A DNA stretch of 64,000 bases from assembly GCA_021846945.1 (NCBI GenBank), contig JAJZVZ010000005.1:1-64000 (forward strand), read 5' to 3'. Position 1 is the first letter of the stretch, and each line of letters begins with the position of its first letter. Both the position numbers and the translations under genes were made by a program. This DNA is from Acidobacteriota bacterium. Lineage in GTDB: Bacteria > Acidobacteriota > Terriglobia > Terriglobales > Acidobacteriaceae. The notes under the pieces are model-generated. The model made no database searches, was not told the DNA's origin, and saw only the letters and a list, made by a program, of their open reading frames with translations. Below, piece after piece: positions 1-9,900 of the stretch.

Positions 1-1
1 A

Positions 2-3000
2 CTGACCCGGCGGGAAATAATCCAACTCATGGTTGGGGCCGGACTCGCCCGTGAATTCCCCCTTCTTGGCGAATCGCCTACGCTTCCGCATTCCACACTA
101 AAGGTGAATGAACTTCGATGTGAATACCTGACGAATCCACTGGGGATCGATACGGAAATGCCGCGGCTGAGCTGGATTCTCACGGCCATTTCCCCTGACC
201 GGCGGAATCTTCGGCAAAGCGCTTATCGAATCTTGGTGGCGGCGACGCCCGAACTCCTCCAAAAGGACGAGGGCGATTTGTGGGATTCCGGCAAAGTTAA
301 CAGTGATGATTCGATTCTGATTGAATACAACGGAAAGCCGTTGCTTTCCCGCGCCCGCGCATGGTGGAAAGTGCGGGTCTGGGATCAGGATGGAAACCAG
401 AGTGCGTGGAGCGATCCGGCAAGTTGGACCATGGGCCTTCTCGCTCCCGATGATTGGCATGCGAAGTGGATCGGCCTGGAAGGCGGCGAGGATGAGGCGG
501 AAGAGACTCAAGACGCCCTCTGGATTACCTCCGCGTCAGGGCAGAGCAACGGGAATTGCTTCCGGAGTATAGTGCGGCTTCCTGAGCATAATCCCCTCAG
601 CTATGCGGTGCTGATGATCATGGGTACGCATCCTCTCCACGTGACAATCAACAATACCAACTATCGGTTCGACCGGCACTCGCCTCGCCTGTTTGTCTCT
701 GATGTGACTTCGGCGCTTCATGCAGGAAGCAATCAGTTGATCGTGAGCGTGGAACCGGATCAATCAGGGACCGAAGCCACTATCATGGGCGGCCTGACGC
801 TTGATCTTGCGGATGGCACCATCCTGCATTTTCACACTGACACGGAGTGGCAATCAACGGAACTCCTACGCGGGGCAACGGCAGCCGCGGTGCCCGCCGG
901 AAATTGGTCTCCCGTGCGGGTCGCAGAGCCACCACCAGCAGTTCCGCCCGTCAAACCCATCAGACCGCGCCTTCCCGCGCGGATGCTGCGCAAAGAGTTT
1001 CTCCTGAGGAGTCAGGCGCGCCGGGCGACCATATATATCAGTGGTGTTGGAGATTTTGAGCTGTACCTGAACGGCCAAAAAATCAGCGACGATATTTTCG
1101 GACTAAATGTAAGCAATTACGACAAGCGGGTCTATTACAGGACCTGCGATGTCTCCGGAATCGTGAAACAAGGTGCCAATGCGGTCGGTGTCTTGCTCGG
1201 GAACGGAAGGTTTTTCGCGCCGCGAAATTACAATCCGACAACGCGAAGCTACGGTTACCCAAAGCTCTTGATGCAGATGGAGGTGGAGCATCTGGATGGA
1301 ACTATCGAGACAATGGTCAGCGATGCCTCTTGGAAGGTTAGCGCAGACGGGCCGATTCGCGCGAATAACGAATACGACGGAGAGGAATACGATGCTCGCC
1401 GGGAGCTATCGGGGTGGGACCAGGCTGGCTATGTCGATGATTCCTGGAAGTCGGCTGAGCTGGTGGGCACGCCATTAGGACGTCTACGAGCACAAATGAA
1501 TCCTCCGATCCGCGTCGCCAGGGAAATGAGACCGGTGAATCTAAAACAGCCACGACCCGGGGTCTATGTTTTCGATATGGGACAGAACATGGTGGGTTGG
1601 TGCCGGCTAAAAGTTACTGGACACCGAGGTGCCCGTGTGCGGATTCGCCATGCTGAGAGATTAAGGCCGGACGGGATGCTTTACACAGACAACCTGCGCA
1701 GCGCTCGCGCCGCGGATATCTATGTGCTCAGCGGCTCAGGCGAGGAGCAGTATCATCCTCGATTTACTTACCATGGCTTTCAGTATGTGGAACTGACCGG
1801 GTATCCCGGCACTCCTGATCTATCGACGATCACTGGGCAGGTCATTCACGACGACCTTAGGGAGCACGCCGACTTTAGCACTTCCAACGGAATGCTGAAT
1901 CAGATTTACAAGAATGTTCTGTGGGGCACGAGAGGAAATTACCGCAGTATGCCGACGGACTGCCCGCAGCGTGATGAACGGCAGGGTTGGTTAGGCGATC
2001 GGGCGGGCGGGAGCAAGGGCGAGACTTTCCTTTTTGAAGTGAGTCCCCTCTATGCGAAATGGCTCATGGATATTGAGGACGGGATCAACGGGCAAGGGTC
2101 TCTCGATGATGTCGCTCCGAATTACTGGAATTTCTATCAGGACAATGTAACTTGGCCGGCAACCTTTATAATTGCTGCCGCCGGGATGTACGAGCAGTAC
2201 GGAGACCGCCGTGTAATTCAATCGCACTATCCGGCGATGAAGCAATGGATCGACCATATGAATGGTCACCTGCAAGGTGACCTGATGCCGTGTGACACTT
2301 ATGGAGACTGGTGCGTTCCACCAGAGTCGCTGACCCAGATTCACAGCACGGACCCGAGCCGCCAGACTGCCGCAGAGGTTCTGGGAACTACTTATTACTA
2401 TTTTCTCTTGCGGCTGATGTCGCGCTTTGCGGTCATTGCCGGCAACGCAAGCGACCAGTCTGCTTTCGATGACCTGGCCGCGCGGATGAAAGTTGCCTTT
2501 CATAACAAGTACTTCAACCCGGCAGACAATACTTACTCAAACGGATCGCAGACATCGAGCATTCTTCCGCTTGCATTCGACATGACGCCCGAAGATAAAC
2601 GACAGGGCGTTGTTCAAGCGCTGGTTGAGAATATCCGAACAAAGACAAATGGCCATATCGGTACTGGCCTGGTCGGAGCCCAGTGGATTATGGAGACCTT
2701 GACGCGCTTCGGCCATGCAAATCTTGCCTATGAAATCGCGACGCAACGGACATATCCAAGCTGGGGATACATGGTAAGCAAGGGAGCAACCACAATTTGG
2801 GAACTGTGGAACGGAGATACCGCGGATCCCGAGATGAACTCGATGAATCATCTCATGCTCGTTGGAGATTTGATCTCATGGTGCTATCAGAGTCTTGCGG
2901 GAATCAAGACCGACGTGGATAGGCCGGGCTTCAAGCATATCGTTGTCGCACCGATTCTGGCTGGGGATCTCACGGTCGTGAAGGCATCGCATGCGTCTCC

Positions 3001-3235
3001 TTATGGAACGATCGCTACTTCGTGGGAGCGTAGCGCGGGCCGCTTTTCTCTGCATCTTACGATTCCGATAAATACGACCGCAACCGTGTATGTTCCGGCG
3101 AAAACTCCTGACGCGGTACTGGAGAGTGGGCGTACCGCGCAGAAGTCGCCAGGAGTCAAGTTTCTGAGAAGTGAAACGGGAGTTGCTGTCCTTCAGCTGG
3201 GCTCGGGAGATTTCTTCTTTACATCGGTGGTATAG
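2..3235 (+). CDS. alpha-L-rhamnosidase, GH78 family, Tat-exported (5' end outside window)
   Basis: Predicted to hydrolyse terminal alpha-L-rhamnosyl residues from glycosides or pectic side chains outside the cytoplasm. Seen: the N-terminal GH78 block (LRCEYLTNPLGID, PRLSW) around residues 28-48 counted from the ATG at 29; the catalytic-region motif DCPQRDERQGW near residue 645; and TTIWELWNGD near 930, both typical of GH78. The frame is open through the left edge: codons 2-28, before the ATG at 29, read LTRREIIQL, then MVGAGLA follows. This looks like the twin-arginine and hydrophobic part of a Tat signal peptide, so the true start lies upstream of the window and the gene is partial. About 1070 residues are visible, normal for the family. 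It heads a + strand run whose later genes fit rhamnose breakdown. Confidence 0.9.
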   Translation: MTRREIIQLMVGAGLAREFPLLGESPTLPHSTLKVNELRCEYLTNPLGIDTEMPRLSWILTAISPDRRNLRQSAYRILVAATPELLQKDEGDLWDSGKVNSDDSILIEYNGKPLLSRARAWWKVRVWDQDGNQSAWSDPASWTMGLLAPDDWHAKWIGLEGGEDEAEETQDALWITSASGQSNGNCFRSIVRLPEHNPLSYAVLMIMGTHPLHVTINNTNYRFDRHSPRLFVSDVTSALHAGSNQLIVSVEPDQSGTEATIMGGLTLDLADGTILHFHTDTEWQSTELLRGATAAAVPAGNWSPVRVAEPPPAVPPVKPIRPRLPARMLRKEFLLRSQARRATIYISGVGDFELYLNGQKISDDIFGLNVSNYDKRVYYRTCDVSGIVKQGANAVGVLLGNGRFFAPRNYNPTTRSYGYPKLLMQMEVEHLDGTIETMVSDASWKVSADGPIRANNEYDGEEYDARRELSGWDQAGYVDDSWKSAELVGTPLGRLRAQMNPPIRVAREMRPVNLKQPRPGVYVFDMGQNMVGWCRLKVTGHRGARVRIRHAERLRPDGMLYTDNLRSARAADIYVLSGSGEEQYHPRFTYHGFQYVELTGYPGTPDLSTITGQVIHDDLREHADFSTSNGMLNQIYKNVLWGTRGNYRSMPTDCPQRDERQGWLGDRAGGSKGETFLFEVSPLYAKWLMDIEDGINGQGSLDDVAPNYWNFYQDNVTWPATFIIAAAGMYEQYGDRRVIQSHYPAMKQWIDHMNGHLQGDLMPCDTYGDWCVPPESLTQIHSTDPSRQTAAEVLGTTYYYFLLRLMSRFAVIAGNASDQSAFDDLAARMKVAFHNKYFNPADNTYSNGSQTSSILPLAFDMTPEDKRQGVVQALVENIRTKTNGHIGTGLVGAQWIMETLTRFGHANLAYEIATQRTYPSWGYMVSKGATTIWELWNGDTADPEMNSMNHLMLVGDLISWCYQSLAGIKTDVDRPGFKHIVVAPILAGDLTVVKASHASPYGTIATSWERSAGRFSLHLTIPINTTATVYVPAKTPDAVLESGRTAQKSPGVKFLRSETGVAVLQLGSGDFFFTSVV

Positions 3236-3310
3236 CAGCTTCAGTCTGTAGTGGAGCGGCTAAGCGGATAGGCGTTAGGTTTTCGAAGGTCGGCAAAAGA
3301 GGGGGAATCA

Positions 3311-4084
3311 GTGGGTATGTACAAGGTGCAGGTTCTAAAGATGGGCGAATCAGAGGTTCCTGCCCCCGAAGTGTACTGGATGAGCAGATGGAGCGAATGG
3401 GAGAGGCTGTATTTCTATATGGTTGTGATTCGCGGTGAAGGTAGAACCATCCTCATCAATACAGGACCGCCCGACGATTTGAGCGATCTGAACGAGCGAT
3501 GGAAGGGCTTCGTGGGACCGCGCTGCATGTTGCAGCGCAAAGAGAGCGAAAGGCCACTGGCGTCTCTCAAGAGAATTGGGATTGACCCAGAAGAGGTCAC
3601 GCACGTGTTGGTTACTCCCTTGCAGATGTATGCGACAGCGAATCTGCAGCTTTTCACAAACGCACGGATCTGTTTTTCGCGACGTGGCTGGATTGAAGAG
3701 ATCGTGGCGCCTCGGCCGTGGCTCCACGTCCCACGTCAATACTGCATTGCAGATAGCGTTCTGCAGTATCTGCTCTTCGATGCTGGTGATCGCGTAACGC
3801 TATTGGAGGATGAAGCGGAAATATGTCCGGGAATCACTGCCTGCTGGGTGGGCACGCATCATCGTAGCTCCATGCTCTACAAGGTAAATACTGATAAGGG
3901 GATCATTGGAGTAAGCGACTGCGCATTTAAGTACGAGAACCTGCAGGGGCACCCACTCGGGATCGGCGAGAGTCTCGAAGAGGGCTGGCGGGCTTACAGG
4001 CGGATTCAGAGAGAGACGCAAGAGTTCATCCCACTTTACGATCCAGCGGTGCTGGAAATGTATCCGGATGGTATCGTCGCATGA
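3311..4084 (+). CDS. metallo-beta-lactamase-fold protein lacking metal ligands
   Basis: A 257-residue protein with the outline of the metallo-beta-lactamase / N-acyl homoserine lactonase fold: an N-terminal strand pair ending in ILINTGPP (about 47-54), VTHVLVTPL (97-104), GTHH (181-184), GVSDCAF (200-206) and a C-terminal PLYDP block (241-245). The canonical HxHxDH ligand block is replaced by PLQMYA (103-108), and the late His before Asp-Pro is Tyr243. D203 and the 183/184 histidines remain. Hydrolase activity of the usual dinuclear-zinc kind is therefore unlikely. The GTG start at 3311 has GAGGGGG five bases upstream; the ATG at 3317 is an alternative. It overlaps the next gene by 4 bases. 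By position it could bind or isomerise a rhamnonolactone-type intermediate, but that is only inferred from context. Confidence 0.7.
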   Translation: MGMYKVQVLKMGESEVPAPEVYWMSRWSEWERLYFYMVVIRGEGRTILINTGPPDDLSDLNERWKGFVGPRCMLQRKESERPLASLKRIGIDPEEVTHVLVTPLQMYATANLQLFTNARICFSRRGWIEEIVAPRPWLHVPRQYCIADSVLQYLLFDAGDRVTLLEDEAEICPGITACWVGTHHRSSMLYKVNTDKGIIGVSDCAFKYENLQGHPLGIGESLEEGWRAYRRIQRETQEFIPLYDPAVLEMYPDGIVA

Positions 4085-4929
4085 GTGCGCAGATCGCGGG
4101 TATCCTGCCGGTGCTGGCCACGCCGTTCGACGAACAGGGGATGGTGGATCCCGAGAGCTTCGCCGTTCAGGTGGAGACGGCCATCGATGATGGGGCACAT
4201 GGGTTGGCGATGTTTGGCCTCGCCAGCGAGTATTACAAGCTCTCGGATGAGGAACGTCGTACACTCACGTCCGTGCTGGTGAGAACCACGCGGAACAGAG
4301 TCCCGGTCATCCTTGCGGTCAATCATCATTGCACGGAACTCGCTGTTCGCCAGGCGGTCGAGGCAGAGAAGGCCGGTGCTGATGCGATTATGATTCTGCC
4401 GCCATTCTTTCTCAATCCACCGGTAGACGCGATTCTCGCGCATATCGAAGCCGTCACTACCGCGGTGCACATTCCGGCCGCTTTGCAGTACGCGCCGGCG
4501 CAGACAGGCATTAGCGCGGAGGTTCTTGCCAATCTGCCTATCGCGATCGTAAAGGTCGATGCGGCACCGTCGGCACCGGCGCTCCGAGCTCTGCCGCCAG
4601 GCACGAACAGCCTTGTGGGCTATATGGGCTTAGATCTTCCAGATGCAGTCGCACTCGGATGCTCAGGGTGCATGCCGACTGCTGCACTTGTACGACCTTT
4701 CGTGCAGATATGGAATTCATTACAGCACTCTCCTGAGGATGGACGGCGCGAGCATGAACGCCTGCTTCCGCTTCTACAGTTCCTAATGCAGTCAGTGGAA
4801 TTCCTCATTGCTGCGGAAAAGCAGATGCTACTGAAGCGTGGGATCTTTCGCTGTGCCTATGGCCGCAGACCCTGTACTGTGCTCGAGTCCGGTTCTATTG
4901 ACCAACTTATACGATCAGTATGTGAGTAA
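4081..4929 (+). CDS. DapA/NAL-family aldolase, likely 2-keto-3-deoxy-L-rhamnonate aldolase
   Basis: Class I pyruvate-type aldolase of the dihydrodipicolinate synthase / N-acetylneuraminate lyase superfamily, 282 residues. Seen: the N-terminal GILPVLATPF strand, FGLASE (45-50) where the family has GTTGE, LSDEER (54-59), Tyr137 (LQYAP) and the Schiff-base candidate Lys158 in AIVKVD. The ATG overlaps the stop of the preceding gene in ATGA, so the two are probably translationally coupled. With a rhamnosidase upstream and a rhamnonate-dehydratase-like enzyme downstream, the likely reaction is cleavage of 2-keto-3-deoxy-L-rhamnonate to pyruvate and L-lactaldehyde. Substrate specificity is inferred from neighbours; a related keto-deoxy sugar acid is possible. 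Confidence 0.8.
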   Translation: MSAQIAGILPVLATPFDEQGMVDPESFAVQVETAIDDGAHGLAMFGLASEYYKLSDEERRTLTSVLVRTTRNRVPVILAVNHHCTELAVRQAVEAEKAGADAIMILPPFFLNPPVDAILAHIEAVTTAVHIPAALQYAPAQTGISAEVLANLPIAIVKVDAAPSAPALRALPPGTNSLVGYMGLDLPDAVALGCSGCMPTAALVRPFVQIWNSLQHSPEDGRREHERLLPLLQFLMQSVEFLIAAEKQMLLKRGIFRCAYGRRPCTVLESGSIDQLIRSVCE

Positions 4930-4936
4930 ACGCGAT

Positions 4937-5749
4937 ATGTCGAATACGAGTCGCTATTCTCCGACCATTACGCCAACGCCGTTTCGCTCTCGCGGCAAGA
5001 CTGCACTCATCACCGGAGGCGGCCGCGGTATCGGTCGAGCGATTGCTGTGCGGCTTGCGCAGGAGGGAGCAAGTCTCGCGATTGTGGATAAGAATGCATC
5101 TCCTGCTGAGGAGACGGTGGCCCTTTGTACCCAGCTTGGAGTTCAGGCAGCCGCCTTTCCTGGAGATGTCTCGTCGCGCGAGGACGTCGAGCGGGCGGTG
5201 ATGGCGGCAGCAGAAGAATTCCGTAATATCGACATCCTCGTCAATAACGCGGGCATCATTACCTTCGGATCCTTAATGGACTGCAAGGTCGAAGACTGGA
5301 ACCGCATGATGGCCATTGACCTAACGGGGGCGTTTCACTTTACCCAGGTGGTGGGGCGGCTGATGATCCAACAGGAACGAGGTGGCAGGATGCTGCATAT
5401 AGGCTCGACTGCATCCCTATTACCGACCGCGCAACAGGCTGCCTATTCTGTTGCCAAGGCGGGGCTCTTAATGATGAGCAAAGTTGCCGCACTTGAATTA
5501 GTAAGTTATAACATCACATCGAACGTGCTATGTCCACAGGGTGCCGTTACCGATATTAACCGGGAACTCCTGAGCGACCCCACTGTTATGGATGCGCTCG
5601 AAGACAATATCCCCGCTCATCGAATGGCTACAGTTGAAGAAATTGCGGCAGCCGCAGCATTCCTGGTATCGGATGAAGCGGCTTACATAACTGGCACGGA
5701 ATTGATTCATGATGGCGGATCCACGATCAGTTCACTGTGGTGGAGATAA
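4937..5749 (+). CDS. short-chain dehydrogenase/reductase (SDR), probable sugar or sugar-acid dehydrogenase
   Basis: Classical SDR of 270 residues. The NAD(P)-binding motif TGGGRGIG is at about 26-33, NNAG follows the strand DILV, and the catalytic YSVAK is present with an upstream Ser (IGSTAS). The C-terminal end GTELIHDGGSTI is typical. I chose the ATG at 4937, eight bases after the aldolase stop. The same frame stays open upstream inside the aldolase gene (ATG 4838, GTG 4922), but those residues do not look like an SDR N-terminus. In context it could be the L-rhamnose 1-dehydrogenase or the dehydrogenase acting on 2-keto-3-deoxy-L-rhamnonate; sequence alone does not decide. It ends immediately before the dehydratase gene, so the two share a transcript. 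Confidence 0.82.
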   Translation: MSNTSRYSPTITPTPFRSRGKTALITGGGRGIGRAIAVRLAQEGASLAIVDKNASPAEETVALCTQLGVQAAAFPGDVSSREDVERAVMAAAEEFRNIDILVNNAGIITFGSLMDCKVEDWNRMMAIDLTGAFHFTQVVGRLMIQQERGGRMLHIGSTASLLPTAQQAAYSVAKAGLLMMSKVAALELVSYNITSNVLCPQGAVTDINRELLSDPTVMDALEDNIPAHRMATVEEIAAAAAFLVSDEAAYITGTELIHDGGSTISSLWWR

Positions 5750-6943
5750 ATGAGAATTTCAAAGATACGGGCACGCAATATAGGATTTTCACGTTCCCCG
5801 GTTACTCTGCGGCGCAACCTGGTGACCAATACTTCCCAATTCGACGACTTTGAATCGCGGGCGAGAGGTTGGTTTGGTCCGGTCATGTGCACGCTGGTGG
5901 AGATCGAGAGCGATGACGGTCTGGTTGGCATCGGTACAGCGGGCGCATTTCACGGCGCGGCCAAATCGATCATTGAGGATTATTATGCTGACCTCATTCT
6001 CGGCGAGGATCCACGACGCCATGAGTATCTGTGGCAGAGGATGTACCGCACCACAGTGCGCTTCGGGCGCTCCGGATCACCAATGGCAGCTATTTCCGCT
6101 CTGGATATCGCATGCTGGGATCTGCATGGCAAGGCAGAGGGCAAGCCTGTTTGTGATCTGATCGGTGGGCGTACGCAGAGCCGCGTTCCCTGTTATGTCA
6201 GCCGCCTCTACGCACTGGAGGACCTTGATCTGCTTGCAGAGGAAGCGAGACGCTGGCAGGCGCTCGGCTTCGTGCGCATGAAGCAGCGCTTCGGCTTTGG
6301 ACCGAAGGATGGTCCGGAGGGTATGCGGCGCAATGTGGAACTCGTCCGCACAGTAAGAGAGGCCGTTGGAGACGACGTTGAACTTGCGGCGGATGCTTAT
6401 ATGGGGTGGGATGTCGGCTACACGATGGAAATGGCGAAGATGCTGCGAGAGTTCAAGTTGTCTTGGATCGAAGAGCCGCTGATGCCGCATGAAATTGAAG
6501 GATATGTTGAATTGAAACTGCGCTGTCCATGGCAGCGCTGGAGTTGCGGTGAACACTCTTACGGCAAGTGGGAGTTTAAGGAACTGATGGATCGACGCGC
6601 CGTCGATATTCTTCAATTCGACACGAATCGCGTGGGTGGGATCACCGAAGCGGTGAAGATCTGCGCGATCGCGGAAGCCGCAGGCTTGCCGGTTATCCCA
6701 CACTCCAATGAGGCACATAACACTCATGTTATTTTCAGCCGCCCTGCCCATGTTTGCCCTCTGGTTGAATACTTTCCGAACGTAGAGCCGGATACGGGTA
6801 ACGAACTGTTCTGGAAACTGTTCAGAGGCTTGCCAGAAGCGGAGAATGGAAGTCTTTCCCTCGACAGTACGCCGGGCTTGGGAATCGAAGTACAGCAGCA
6901 AACCGTCGCTGAGCTGGAAGTGATGCCAGGCCAAACCAATTAG
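5750..6943 (+). CDS. enolase-superfamily sugar-acid dehydratase, L-rhamnonate dehydratase-like
   Basis: 397-residue member of the mandelate racemase / muconate lactonizing enzyme group. Probable Mg ligands are D215 (in AADAYMGWDVGY), E241 or E242 (WIEEP) and E268 (SCGEH). The general base is H318 (VIPHSN), paired with D291. Spacing and side motifs (GP-DG-G-R near 184-193, D-M-DV-Y near 215-224, ELFWKLF near the end) resemble E. coli RhmD more than galactonate or mandelate enzymes. Predicted reaction: L-rhamnonate to 2-keto-3-deoxy-L-rhamnonate plus water, feeding the aldolase two genes upstream. Its ATG directly follows the SDR stop codon. Another deoxy-sugar acid is possible as substrate. 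Confidence 0.78.
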   Translation: MRISKIRARNIGFSRSPVTLRRNLVTNTSQFDDFESRARGWFGPVMCTLVEIESDDGLVGIGTAGAFHGAAKSIIEDYYADLILGEDPRRHEYLWQRMYRTTVRFGRSGSPMAAISALDIACWDLHGKAEGKPVCDLIGGRTQSRVPCYVSRLYALEDLDLLAEEARRWQALGFVRMKQRFGFGPKDGPEGMRRNVELVRTVREAVGDDVELAADAYMGWDVGYTMEMAKMLREFKLSWIEEPLMPHEIEGYVELKLRCPWQRWSCGEHSYGKWEFKELMDRRAVDILQFDTNRVGGITEAVKICAIAEAAGLPVIPHSNEAHNTHVIFSRPAHVCPLVEYFPNVEPDTGNELFWKLFRGLPEAENGSLSLDSTPGLGIEVQQQTVAELEVMPGQTN

Positions 6944-6959
6944 CCAGGAGAGAAATCAC

Positions 6960-9900
6960 ATGATGAACGAATCCCTTTCGAGCAGGGTTCCGCAGATCGT
7001 TCGGGGCGGATTTCTCCGCATCGCGCCCGCATTGCTGTGCGTATTGTTTTGTCTTCCATACGCTCACGCGCAGCAAAATGCACGGGCCTACGAAGCAAAT
7101 AACTTTGCTCCTGAGCAGACCGCCGCAGCCCTGAAGATGCTGTCCCCTGCGGCGCAGACAACGATCGAGGAGCTAAAACAATTTACTCCTGCGCCGATTG
7201 ATGGTTGGCGATATCACGTGGGTGACGTCACAGGTGGGCAATCGCCAGCGCTGGATGATGCCTCGTGGGATAGTGCCGGGGCGACCTTTCGAACGCCTCT
7301 CCATACCGTTGTCTGGTTGAGGAAATGGGTCGAGATCCCACGGAGCATTGGAGGATACAACCTCAACGGAGATACGGTTACCATCAGTATCCGCGTTCAT
7401 GCCTGGGGTGGCGAGGGAGCCCTGTTGTTTGTGAATGGAGAACTCATCCAGCAGATTAATCCCTCCGAGCCGAGCCTCTTCCACGAAAACCCCGGCGACA
7501 GGGTGCTGGTTGCAATTCGCATCGGCAAGAACGCAACGCCAACCGGCTTCCCGGTTACAGAGATGACGGTCAATTATTCCGGGAAGGGGCCGAATCCTAA
7601 TGACATCTATGTGCAGTTTGTTACGGCGGCACTCATGATTCCTGAGGTTTCCTCCAATGTGGCCGCTGATCGGGCGGTGCTGGAAAAGGCGATTGCCGAC
7701 GTGGATTGCCAGGCGTTGCGCCAGAGAGATCAGCAGCGGTTCGACCGCTCCTTGAATCAAGCTCAGCAGGATCTGGAGTCGTTGCGGCCGATTTTGCAGC
7801 GGGCCACGTTTCATCTGACGGGAAACTCGCACATCGATTCGGCCTGGCTGTGGCCGTGGACAGAGACGGTTGACATCGTAAGGCGCACGTTCGGGACGGC
7901 GCTTCAGCTAATGAATGAATATCCGACCTACACCTATACGCAATCGGCCATGCAGTACAACGCATGGATCGCAGAGAAATATCCCGAAATGAACGAAGAG
8001 ATCAAGAAGCGCATTCAGGAAGGCCGGTGGGAAGTGGTGGGGGGCATGTGGGTCGAACCCGATCTCAATATGCCCGGTGGCGAGTCGCAGGTGCGGCAGT
8101 TACTCATAGGGGAGCGGACGTTGCAGCAGCTTTATGGTGTCACGACACGTGTGGGCTGGAATCCGGACTCTTTCGGCTATAACTGGCAGTTACCGCAGAT
8201 TTATAAGAAATCAGGTCTCGATTACTTCGTCACGCAGAAGATGGCGTTCAATGAAACCAATCCACTTCCGTTCAAGCTCTTCTGGTGGGAAGCTCCGGAT
8301 GGCAGCAAAGTTCTCGCGTATTTTCCGCACAGCTATTCGAATGACAATCTTAGTCCAATACGCCTCTCCAACGATCTGGTCATGGCCAGAACCCAATCTC
8401 CGGGAATGACTGACATGATGGATCTGTATGGGGTGGGCGATCACGGTGGGGGGCCAACACGCGCTGTTCTCAATCAGGGCTTGCACTGGATGGAGCCGGG
8501 GAAAGTGGTGCCGCGCATGCAGTTTGGCACCGCGCAACAGTACTTCAGCACAGTGGAGAAGGAAATTGCTCTCGCTTCACCAGTCTGGAACTACAGAATT
8601 ATGGCCGCTGGTCATCCGCCGCTGCCCGTGCCGCCACCGGGAGAGATCAGCATTCCAACCTGGAAAGATGAATTGTATTTCGAGCATCATCGTGGCACCT
8701 ATACGACCCAGACGAACCAAAAGCGCAACATGCGGGAGAGCGAAGAATGGATGCTGAACGCGGAGAAGTATTCTTCGCTGGCATGGCTCGAAGGTCGATC
8801 TTACCCAGCTACCGAGTTGAACGATGCGTGGAAGAAGGTCCTCTTTAACCAGTTCCATGATCTGGCTGCGGGATCGGGGATTGGGATTATCTATAAAGAT
8901 GCGCAGCGCGACTTTGATCAGGCGCACTGGGCAACGAATGAGATTTCAGCAAAGGCACTGAGCGCAATTCAGGCGCGCATTGATACGCGCGCGGCGGGCG
9001 CAGTGCCCATTTTGGTTTTCAATCCGTTGGGATGGAAGCGTTCCGGACTGGTGAAGATCACGGCGGAAATGCCGACGCCGAGCGCCGACGGTGTCTCGGT
9101 GCTGGATCCGAGTGGCCGGGTGCTGCCATCGAAGATTCTATCCAACGACCCGCATACGGCCATCTATCACCTTCTTGTGCAGGTGAATGACGTTCCGTCG
9201 CTTGGCTATGTGGTACTTCATGTGGTGCCGGGGCGGCGGCCCTTCCCAAGCGATCTGAAGGTGAGCGGATTGACGCTGGAGAACTCGCACCTGCGGGTCA
9301 CGATCGATTCCAGGAGCGGCTGCATTACAAGCATTTTCGATAAGGCCGATCACTTTGAGGCGCTCGCGCCGCACGCCTGTGGCAATCAGCTTCAGGTGTT
9401 TAAAGATACGCCCTTGACCGATGACGCATGGAACATCGATCCGGGCACGCTCGACCACTACACGCCGCTGATGCAGGCGGACTCTGTGAAACTGGTTGAG
9501 AGCGATCCGTTGCGCGCCGTGATCCGGGTGATGCGGACCTGGGATCAATCCAGGTTCGTGCAGGACATTGTGCTTTACGACAACTCCAACCAGGTGCAGG
9601 TGATCAACGATATCGACTGGCACGAAACGCACATCTTGCTCAAGTCGGCCTTTCCGTTGGCGGCGTCCAGCAACATGGCCACCTATGAGATTCCTTATGG
9701 CACGATCCAGCGGCCAACGACACGGAACAACAGCTGGGAGCAGGCCAAGTTCGAAGTCCCCGCCTTGCGTTGGGCCGATCTCGGCGATGGACATAATGGA
9801 TTCTCGCTGCTGAACAACTCCAAGTACGGATATGACTGCAAGGACAACGTGCTCCGGCTCACTCTGCTGCGTTCTCCTGTCTCGCCTGATCCAAATGCGG

